DNA from: Mesorhizobium qingshengii | Lineage (GTDB): Bacteria; Pseudomonadota; Alphaproteobacteria; Rhizobiales; Rhizobiaceae | NCBI RefSeq assembly: GCF_027563465.1 | Contig: NZ_JAPFQA010000026.1 | Span: 1-54,221, forward strand | Direction: 5' to 3' | DNA length: 54,221 nucleotides | In this document: positions 48,162 through 54,221 of the stretch, piece after piece | How the letters are laid out: every line of letters starts with the position of its first letter | Numbering within the stretch: position 1 is the stretch's first letter | Notes under the pieces: model-generated | The model's database searches: none | Told to the model about the DNA's origin: nothing | Seen by the model: the letters and a program-made list of their open reading frames with translations, nothing else | Program-made: the position numbers and the translations under genes

Positions 48162-49949
48162 ATGTTGCACGAGCCAATCGCAGCCGTGGTTGCGGAAAGC
48201 CTTGATCGGCAAGCGCAAGAGCGTGTCTTCCGCAGCCATGACGGGACGGAGATCTTCTACCGGTTCTGGCCGGCGGCTTCCGCCAATGCCAAGGGCGCGG
48301 TGGTGCTCTTCCACCGCGGCCACGAGCATGGCGGTCGCATGGCCCATCTCGTCGACGAATTGCAAATGCCCGACCACGCTTTCTACGCCTGGGACGCTCG
48401 CGGCAATGGTCGCTCGTCCGGCGAGCGCGGCTATGCCCCTTCCTTTTCGGCCCTGGTGCGCGACATCGACTGCTTCATGCGCGAGATCGCCGTCAAGGAT
48501 GGCTTCGCCACGCAGGATATTGCGCTGGTCGCGCAATCCTTCGGCGCCGTGCTCGCTGCAGCCTGGGTGCACGACTATGCGCCCAAGCTGCGTGCCATGG
48601 TGCTGGCCTCACCGGCCTTTTCGGTGAAGCTCTACGTGCCCTTCGCCAAGGAAGGCATCGCGTTCTGGCAGCAGATCAAGGGGCGTTTCTTCGTCAATTC
48701 CTACGTCAAGGCGAAGTTCCTGACCCATGATCCCGTGCGTATCGCCTCTTTCGAGAGCGATCCGCTGATCACGCGGCCGATCGCCTCCAACATCCTGGTC
48801 GAACTCTACCAGCATGCGGCGCGCATCGTTGCGGACGCACGCGCCATCACGGTGCCGACGCAGCTTCTGCTTTCGGGGAGTGACTGGGTGGTGCGCCACG
48901 GCCCGCAGCACGAGTTCTTCGTCAATCTCGGCAGCCGCGCCAAGGAACGCCATGTGTTGCCGGGCTTCTTCCATGACACGCTCGGCGAGCGCGATCGGGC
49001 GCGGGCCCTCGACCTGATCCGGCCGTTCCTGGCCAGGCAGTTCGCCGCGCCGGACGCGCCGGTCGACCTCAAGCAGGCGGATATCGCCGGCTACACGCGC
49101 GACGAGGCCGACAGGCTTGCCTCGCCACTAGATCCGCTGTCGCTCAAGGGCCTTCATTGGGCATTCAGCCGTGCCTCCATCCGCATGGGCGCATGGTTCT
49201 CGTCGGGTATGAAGGCGGGCGTCACCACCGGCTTCGATTCGGGCTCGACGCTGGATTACGTCTACGAGAACGACGCGCGGGGTCTTACACCTCTTGGCCG
49301 CGTCGTCGACCGCATCTTCCTGGAAGCCATTGGCTGGCGCGGCATCCGCCAGCGCAAGCTGCATCTCGAAGAGCTGATCGGTTCCTGCCTGGCGACACTG
49401 AAGGCCGCCGGCCGGCCAGTCCATATTCTCGACATCGCCGCCGGCCACGGCCGCTATGTCCTCGATGCCATCGTGAAGTGCCCAGACCAGCCGGCGAGCG
49501 TGCGTCTGCAGGATTATTCCGACCTCAACGTCCAGCTTGGCCGCAAGCTGATCGCCGAGCGGCAATTGCCGGCGAGTGTCTCGTTCCAGCGCGCGGATGC
49601 TTTCGATGCCGACATGCTCGCCGCCGTCGATCCGGCACCCGACCTCGCCATTGTGTCGGGTCTTTACGAACTGTTCGCCGACAACGCGCTGATCACCCGT
49701 TCGCTCGGTGGATTGGCCCGCGCCATGCAGTCGGGAAGCCTACTGCTCTACACCAACCAGCCCTGGCATCCGCAGCTGGAGATGATCGCACGCAGCCCGA
49801 CCTCGCATCGCGGCGGCCAGGCCTGGGTCATGCGCCGGCGCACGCAAGGCGAAATGGACCAGCTCGTCGAAGCCGCCGGTTTCGAGAAACTCGACCAGCG
49901 CATCGACCAATGGGGCATTTTCACCGTCTCGGTCGCACGGCGGCGCTGA
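48162..49949 (+). CDS. bifunctional alpha/beta hydrolase / class I SAM-dependent methyltransferase
   Basis: A fusion of 595 aa. Residues about 20-300 are an alpha/beta hydrolase of the monoglyceride-lipase (hydrolase_4) group: oxyanion region LFHRGHEHGGRM, nucleophile elbow VAQSFGAVLA (Ser near 126, with Ala in place of the first Gly of GxSxG), acid in LLSGSDWVV and His in GFFHDTLGE. Residues about 390-595 are a methyltransferase with motif I VHILDIAAGHGRYVLDAI. I prefer the ATG at 48162, seven bases after AGAGGG; the ATG at 48141 is in frame and possible. It matches E. coli YnbC as I recall it. It may deacylate and methylate the lipid of this operon. Confidence 0.88.
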   Translation: MLHEPIAAVVAESLDRQAQERVFRSHDGTEIFYRFWPAASANAKGAVVLFHRGHEHGGRMAHLVDELQMPDHAFYAWDARGNGRSSGERGYAPSFSALVRDIDCFMREIAVKDGFATQDIALVAQSFGAVLAAAWVHDYAPKLRAMVLASPAFSVKLYVPFAKEGIAFWQQIKGRFFVNSYVKAKFLTHDPVRIASFESDPLITRPIASNILVELYQHAARIVADARAITVPTQLLLSGSDWVVRHGPQHEFFVNLGSRAKERHVLPGFFHDTLGERDRARALDLIRPFLARQFAAPDAPVDLKQADIAGYTRDEADRLASPLDPLSLKGLHWAFSRASIRMGAWFSSGMKAGVTTGFDSGSTLDYVYENDARGLTPLGRVVDRIFLEAIGWRGIRQRKLHLEELIGSCLATLKAAGRPVHILDIAAGHGRYVLDAIVKCPDQPASVRLQDYSDLNVQLGRKLIAERQLPASVSFQRADAFDADMLAAVDPAPDLAIVSGLYELFADNALITRSLGGLARAMQSGSLLLYTNQPWHPQLEMIARSPTSHRGGQAWVMRRRTQGEMDQLVEAAGFEKLDQRIDQWGIFTVSVARRR

Positions 49950-49954
49950 ACAGG

Positions 49955-51280
49955 ATGGTGTCATCGCTTGCATCCACGGCGCGCGCCGAACCTTACGGCC
50001 GGGTGGTCTTCAGGGCAGCTCTTTGGCTGGCCTTCCTGACGCCGTTCTTCTACCTGACCTACGGTTTCGCCAACTGGTTGGCTTCACGGCGCGACGATGT
50101 CGGCAGCATCGTGTTTTCCTGGGAGCACAGCATCCCGTTCATCGCCTGGACCATCGTACCCTACTGGTCGATCAACCTTTTCTACGGCCTGTCGCTGTTG
50201 CTCAACGATAGCAGGCAGGGGGTCGACCGGCTGGCCGGGCGTTATCTCACGGCGCAGATCGTGGCCGTGGCCTGCTTCGTTCTGTTCCCGCTGACCGCGA
50301 CCTTCATGCGACCGGAAACGACCGGCGTGCCGGGTTTCCTGTTTGGCGTGCTTGGCGGTTTCGACAAGCCTTTCAACCAGGCGCCCTCGCTGCACATCGC
50401 CCTGCTGGTGATCATCTGGGACCACTGGCGCCACCGGCTCGGCGGCCTTTTCCTGCCGCTCTGGCATGCCTGGTGCTTCCTGATCGGCGTCTCGGTGCTG
50501 ACGACCTGGCAACATCATTTCATCGACATCCCCACCGGCGCGCTGCTCGGTTTTTTTGCGCTGTGGCTGTTTCCGCGCAGCGGCGACTTGCCGTTTTCCG
50601 GCGCCCGACTGACCGGCGATGCGAAAGCGCGGCGGCTGGCGCGGTTCTATGCGCTGGGTGCTGTCCTTGCGCTGGCGGGCGCCGCGTTCGGCGCCTTCTT
50701 TTCCGCCGTCGCGCTTGTCCTGCTTTGGCCGGCGCTGGCGCTGGCCATCGTCGCCTTCGTCTATGCCGGGGCAAGCACCAAGGTGTTCCAGAAGACGGCG
50801 GAAGGCCATGTGTCCCTGGGAAGCCGTATCCTGCTTTCCCCCTATCGACTGGGCGCCAGGGTCAATATCGCGATATGGACGCGCAAGCTCCCGCCGCTCG
50901 TGGCGGTCACCGATGGCGTCTTTCTCGGCCGCTTTCCGACGGCGAGCGAAGCCAACAGCTTCGGCACGGTCATTGATGTCGCCGCCGAACTTGAGAAGCC
51001 GGCTGGAGCAAATTGCCGTTGGATCAGCTTGCCGATGATCGACTTGTTGCCGCCGCCAGTGACGATACAGCAGCAGACAGCCAGCGCGCTGGAGAGCGCG
51101 CGCCGCGACGGCACCGTGCTGGTGTGCTGCGCGCTCGGTTTCCAACGCAGCGCCGGCGTTGTCGCCGAATGGCTGGTGGCGACAGGCAGAGCCAGGACGC
51201 CGGTGCTTGCCCGCGAGATGCTCGTCGCCGCCGGCCGGCCGATTCATCTTGCCAAGGCCACGGAGCGGGCGGCGTCATGA
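49955..51280 (+). CDS. PAP2 phosphatase / dual-specificity phosphatase fusion
   Basis: A 441-aa membrane protein. The N-terminal 220 residues are a PAP2-type integral phosphatase with six helices; the lipid-phosphatase motifs are reduced to NQAPSLH (near 142) and TWQHHFIDIPTG (near 186). Two more helices link to a C-terminal dual-specificity phosphatase domain with the CX5R loop CALGFQR (Cys near 391), a Cys in place of the usual His before it, and a candidate acid Asp in LPMIDLLPP. It starts six bases after the hydrolase stop with a weak ribosome site. The design suggests dephosphorylation of a lipid phosphate. It matches E. coli YnbD as I recall it. Confidence 0.88.
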   Translation: MVSSLASTARAEPYGRVVFRAALWLAFLTPFFYLTYGFANWLASRRDDVGSIVFSWEHSIPFIAWTIVPYWSINLFYGLSLLLNDSRQGVDRLAGRYLTAQIVAVACFVLFPLTATFMRPETTGVPGFLFGVLGGFDKPFNQAPSLHIALLVIIWDHWRHRLGGLFLPLWHAWCFLIGVSVLTTWQHHFIDIPTGALLGFFALWLFPRSGDLPFSGARLTGDAKARRLARFYALGAVLALAGAAFGAFFSAVALVLLWPALALAIVAFVYAGASTKVFQKTAEGHVSLGSRILLSPYRLGARVNIAIWTRKLPPLVAVTDGVFLGRFPTASEANSFGTVIDVAAELEKPAGANCRWISLPMIDLLPPPVTIQQQTASALESARRDGTVLVCCALGFQRSAGVVAEWLVATGRARTPVLAREMLVAAGRPIHLAKATERAAS

Positions 51281-51720
51281 CGGACAATGACAGCCGGGAA
51301 CGCGCCAAACGCTTCGCCCGCATGCTGATGCAACAGGCCGCATGGCCGGCTGCAGTTGTGGTGGCCGCAAATATTCTCACGCCCTTGGCTGCTTCGGCGC
51401 GCGGCGCCTTCGAGACCTGGCCCGCGGCCGTCGCCCTTTCGGTCGCCGCCGCGAGCGCTGTCGCCGTGCTGGCGCTTTCGACGCTGCTGGCATTCGATGC
51501 GCTGCTGTTCCGATTGATGGCCAGCCATGAAGACGAGGCTTCCAGCGGTGCCGCGGTGGATGACATGCTGGCGCGCATGCGCCTGAAGCCTATCCCGTCC
51601 GCCATACGCCAGTTCGATGACCGGGTTGCCGGCACGCGCCGGTTGCTCACCCGCCAACGCGCAGCCCTTGGCCTGTTTGTGGTGATGCTTTTCGCGGCGG
51701 GATTCTGGGCGCCGCGATGA
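51277..51720 (+). CDS. hypothetical membrane protein of the lipid operon
   Basis: A 147-aa protein with three predicted helices (AAWPAAVVVAANILTPLAAS, AAVALSVAAASAVAVLALST, and a C-terminal AALGLFVVMLFAAGFW). Between helices 2 and 3 is a charged cytoplasmic or periplasmic segment (DDMLARMRLKPIPSAIRQFD). Both ends overlap neighbours by four bases (ATGA), so it is translated with the phosphatase and acyltransferase and is clearly part of the system. I do not recognise the family. It could hold the enzymes together or orient one of them. Confidence 0.8.
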   Translation: MTDNDSRERAKRFARMLMQQAAWPAAVVVAANILTPLAASARGAFETWPAAVALSVAAASAVAVLALSTLLAFDALLFRLMASHEDEASSGAAVDDMLARMRLKPIPSAIRQFDDRVAGTRRLLTRQRAALGLFVVMLFAAGFWAPR

Positions 51721-52379
51721 GCAAGCTTTCGCTCAAGACCTTCACCATGCTGCAGACGGCAACCTCCGTCGGCCTATCGGTCCTGGCCTGGGTGGTGACC
51801 GGCGTGCGTCCGATCTGGAATGGCAGCTTGCCGTCGGACCGGCAGCGTATCTATTTCGCCAATCACACCAGCCATGGTGACTTCATCCTGCTATCGGCCT
51901 GCCTGAGCGAAAAGGAGCGCGCTATCACCCATGCCGTGGCTGCCGGCGAATACTGGGGGAAGTCGCGGCTGCGCCGCTTCATCGCCGAAGACATGCTGTC
52001 GTCCGTGCTCATCAACCGGCAATGGACCAGGCCGGAGGAAAACCCGATCGAGATCATGCTCTCGGTTCTCGATCAGGGCCACTCGCTGATCCTGTTTCCC
52101 GAAGGCACCCGCAACATGACCGACCAGCCGCTGCTGGCCTTCCGCTCCGGACTGTACAATCTGTCGATGGCGCGGCCGCAAGTCGAACTGATCCCGTGCT
52201 GGATCGAGAATATGTCGCGTGTGCTGCCCAAGGGCCAGTTCCTCCCGGTGCCGCTGCTCTGCCGTGTCGTCTTCGGCGCACCGGTAACGGTGGCCCCCGG
52301 CGAAGAACGCCGCGCCTTTCTCGACCGCGCCCACACCACGCTTCTGGCGCTCAACCCGCGCCCCGAGCGAGACGATTGA
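51717..52379 (+). CDS. 1-acyl-glycerol-3-phosphate acyltransferase-like protein (PlsC family)
   Basis: A 220-aa LPLAT-family acyltransferase. It has an N-terminal membrane helix (ATSVGLSVLAWVVTGVRP), the catalytic HX4D as NHTSHGDF (His50, Asp55), and the phosphate-binding LILFPEGTRN near residue 128. It probably acylates a lysophosphatidate-type acceptor to supply the CdsA step encoded next. It is coupled to both neighbours by overlapping start and stop codons (ATGA before, TGATG after). This copy is distinct from a housekeeping plsC, which would not be expected in such an operon. Confidence 0.9.
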   Translation: MSKLSLKTFTMLQTATSVGLSVLAWVVTGVRPIWNGSLPSDRQRIYFANHTSHGDFILLSACLSEKERAITHAVAAGEYWGKSRLRRFIAEDMLSSVLINRQWTRPEENPIEIMLSVLDQGHSLILFPEGTRNMTDQPLLAFRSGLYNLSMARPQVELIPCWIENMSRVLPKGQFLPVPLLCRVVFGAPVTVAPGEERRAFLDRAHTTLLALNPRPERDD

Positions 52380-53314
52380 TGCGCCACGACATCTCCATCC
52401 TGATCATCGGCCTGCTCGCGGTGCTGACGACCGCCAGCATCGTCGCCGCCATACTTTGCGCGCGGGCGCCGAAGCCACTCAGCTCGACGCTGGTCAATCT
52501 CACCCAGCGCATCAACGCCTGGTGGGTGATGGTGGCGCTGATGACGGTCGCCTTCTTCTTCGGCCGCTACGGCATGACCATCCTGTTCGCGCTGATTTCC
52601 TTCGCCGCCCTCCGCGAATTCGTGACGCTGACGCATACAAGCCGCAGCGACCATTGGGTGCTGCTTGGCATGTTCGGCATCATCATACCGTTTCAATACT
52701 GGCTGGTATGGACCGCCTGGTACGGACTCTTCGTCATCTTCATTCCAGTCTACTGCTTCCTGTTGATGCCGGCCATCACCGCGCTGCATGGCGACACCGA
52801 ACGCTTTCTCGAGCGGATCGCCGCGCAGCAATGGGCGGTGATGATCTCGGTCTATTGCGTCAGCCATGTTCCCGCGCTGTTGACGCTCGATGTGCCAGGC
52901 TTCGAAGGCCGCAACCTGTTGCTGATCGCGTTCCTGATCATCGTGGTACAAGGCAGCGACGTGCTGCAGTACATCTTCGGAAAGCTCTTAGGAAAACACC
53001 GTTTTTCGCCAACCGTGTCGCCGTCGAAAACCTGGGAGGGCCTGATCGGCGGACTGGTGTCGGCGAGCCTGCTCGGCGCGCTGCTGTCGTTCGTGACGCC
53101 CTTCTCGCCACTGCAGGCGGCGTGCGTGGCCTTCGTCGCCTGCTCGATGGGATTTCTGGGGGGGCTGGTAGCCTCCGCCATCAAGCGTGACCAGGGGGTC
53201 AAGGATTGGGGCCATCTCATCGAAGGCCATGGCGGCATGATGGACCGTACCGACAGCCTGGTCTTCGCTGCCCCGATCTTCTTTCACATCGTGCGCTATT
53301 TCTGGACGGTCTGA
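52379..53314 (+). CDS. cdsA: phosphatidate cytidylyltransferase
   Basis: A 311-aa integral membrane enzyme that makes CDP-diacylglycerol from phosphatidate and CTP. The CdsA signature near the C-terminus is complete: SAIKRDQGVKDWGHLIEGHG followed by GMMDRTDS. Eight or so helices precede it, with the conserved SPSKTWEGLIGG loop. The ATG at 52379 shares a base with the acyltransferase stop (TGATG). Being the last gene of a dedicated lipid operon, it is probably an operon-specific paralogue (like YnbB in E. coli) rather than the essential housekeeping cdsA, which is usually near uppS/dxr. Confidence 0.92.
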   Translation: MRHDISILIIGLLAVLTTASIVAAILCARAPKPLSSTLVNLTQRINAWWVMVALMTVAFFFGRYGMTILFALISFAALREFVTLTHTSRSDHWVLLGMFGIIIPFQYWLVWTAWYGLFVIFIPVYCFLLMPAITALHGDTERFLERIAAQQWAVMISVYCVSHVPALLTLDVPGFEGRNLLLIAFLIIVVQGSDVLQYIFGKLLGKHRFSPTVSPSKTWEGLIGGLVSASLLGALLSFVTPFSPLQAACVAFVACSMGFLGGLVASAIKRDQGVKDWGHLIEGHGGMMDRTDSLVFAAPIFFHIVRYFWTV

Positions 53315-53365
53315 GCCGGCGAACTCTTGCCCGCCGCGCTCGGAGACGGTTGCCGATGCGTCCGG

Positions 53366-54221
53366 ATGGTGAAAAGCGGCCTTGATACCGGCGTGGAACC
53401 GTTGTCGGTGGCGACGATCGCGCCGGTGGGTCTTCGGCAAGAAATACCGTGTGTCGGTATGGTTGACCTGCCGACTTTCATGGGAACACATAGCGGGTTG
53501 TTCGAGACTATAAGAAGCACTGGGGTCGAGCTTCATGGCGAAAGGCTCGCGCGAAATGACAGATATTTGCGGTTTCCGGAGCTCGTCGGGTCGTTGAAAC
53601 GGCAAGCGAGCGAGGGGCTGGTTTTCCGCATCGGGCGCTGGATCGACGCCAGATCGTCCGCGTCGGTCGCGCCGGCGGGCAGAGCCGTGTTTACCGCAAC
53701 GGACATTTCCACGGCGGGCCTCGCGTTCGACCGTCCGACCGCGCCCCGCGTTTCAATCATCATCAGCGCCTTCGGTGGCCTCGCCCAGACGCTGCACTGC
53801 CTGCGATCGATCGCGGCAAACCCTCCTTCGGTTCCAGTCGAGATTATTGTCGTCGAGGACGCTTCTGGCGATCCCGGGATGGCAGTGATGGCCGGAATTC
53901 CCGGTTTGAGATTTCATGACACCGGAGAAAACGTCGGTTATCTCCGTGCCTGCAATCTCGGTGCGGCGCTGGCCAGCGGAGAATTTCTTCATTTTCTCAA
54001 CAACGATACAGCCGTTTCGTCGGGCTGGCTGGATGCAATGTTGGAGTTGTTCAACCGCTATCCGCAATGCGGTGCCGTCGGATCGAAGCTGCTCAATGCC
54101 GATGGCAGCCTGCAGGAAGCAGGCGGCGTCATCTGGCGCGACGGATCCGCCTGGAATTATGGTCGCTCGGACCATGCCATGCTCAGCGACTACAACTATG
54201 TTCGCGAGGTCGATTACTGCT
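53366..54221 (+). CDS. glycosyltransferase family 2 protein, partial (cut by the window end)
   Basis: The frame is open from the cdsA stop to the right edge (285 codons from the ATG at 53366). The GT-A nucleotide-sugar domain starts near 53750 with RVSIIISAFGGLAQTLHCLR, then EIIVVEDASGD, ENVGYLRACNLGAALASGEF and the metal-binding region HFLNNDTAVSSGWL, then GGVIWRDGSAWNYGR, all typical of GT2 enzymes that build surface polysaccharides. The first 125 residues match no domain I know (GMVDLPTFMGTHSGLFETIR). The start is uncertain; ATGs at 53459 and 53480 are alternatives, and none has a good ribosome site. The 3' end lies outside the window. Confidence 0.82.
   Translation, partial: MVKSGLDTGVEPLSVATIAPVGLRQEIPCVGMVDLPTFMGTHSGLFETIRSTGVELHGERLARNDRYLRFPELVGSLKRQASEGLVFRIGRWIDARSSASVAPAGRAVFTATDISTAGLAFDRPTAPRVSIIISAFGGLAQTLHCLRSIAANPPSVPVEIIVVEDASGDPGMAVMAGIPGLRFHDTGENVGYLRACNLGAALASGEFLHFLNNDTAVSSGWLDAMLELFNRYPQCGAVGSKLLNADGSLQEAGGVIWRDGSAWNYGRSDHAMLSDYNYVREVDYC

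Noticed and set aside
53753..54175. 140-aa minus-strand frame at the right edge
   Set aside because: Opposite the glycosyltransferase domain, whose plus-strand translation shows clear GT2 motifs.
1..54221. tRNA, rRNA, CRISPR arrays, transposases or prophage genes
   Set aside because: I looked for cloverleaf-like ends, spaced direct repeats and transposase or integrase motifs and found none that hold up. The 141-bp repeats at 25.6-26.1 kb are coding, not CRISPR.

Overview
The window is 54 kb of GC-rich, gene-dense chromosomal DNA from an alphaproteobacterium. Rhizobiales, and most likely Mesorhizobium or a close relative, is suggested by the pmbA-cysQ-DUF4170-DUF374-waaA-lpxK gene order, the EpmA/EF-P pair, a pyrrolysine-free MttB homologue, GcvA-type LysR regulators and Rhizobiales-style intergenic palindromes. 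The genus is an inference; no rRNA or tRNA gene lies in the window to confirm it. I annotate 48 protein genes, the last one cut by the right edge. I see no CRISPR array, phage, transposase or integrase.

Layout. 1-4.3 kb: a peptide-type ABC solute-binding protein and an MttB-family methyltransferase, divergent from a GcvA-type LysR regulator whose start codon sits in a 15-bp palindrome. 4.4-10 kb: mutL, an unknown secreted protein, an EamA exporter with a divergent LysR regulator, an unknown protein with one C-terminal membrane helix, and DUF2093. 10.1-15.7 kb: a leftward lipid A/Kdo operon (pmbA-like, cysQ, DUF4170, DUF374 acyltransferase, waaA, lpxK). 15.9-17.6 kb: epmA divergent from its substrate efp. 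17.8-19.7 kb: two divergent methyltransferases of surface-glycan type. 19.8-26.2 kb: leftward rluB-like/rsmD, then two M16 peptidase-like proteins coupled to a patatin. 26.4-35 kb: tadA, a lipoprotein, ileS, three membrane-protein genes, ribF and a HAD hydrolase. 35-43.6 kb: a lone TadG/VWA protein, a LysE exporter, DUF2189, a CAP-domain lipoprotein, a PAS-PAS-GAF-GGDEF-EAL protein, a broken CAP-domain remnant and a 2OG-Fe(II) oxygenase. 43.8-47.3 kb: marR-emrA-emrB. 47.5-53.3 kb: a tightly coupled six-gene membrane-lipid operon. 53.4 kb to the end: the start of a family 2 glycosyltransferase.

The most interesting unit is the 47.5-53.3 kb operon. It holds a CDP-alcohol phosphatidyltransferase with two active-site Asp to Asn changes, an alpha/beta hydrolase fused to a SAM methyltransferase, a PAP2 phosphatase fused to a dual-specificity phosphatase, a small membrane protein, a PlsC-type acyltransferase and CdsA. 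Its content matches the poorly understood ynbABCD genes of E. coli as I remember them, with two genes added. Together it looks like a self-contained pathway that makes or remodels a non-standard phospholipid.

Other points of note are the structured 308-bp gap between emrA and emrB, the frameshifted CAP-gene remnant on the far side of the GGDEF-EAL gene from the intact copy, and a palindromic repeat translated as part of an M16 signal peptide.
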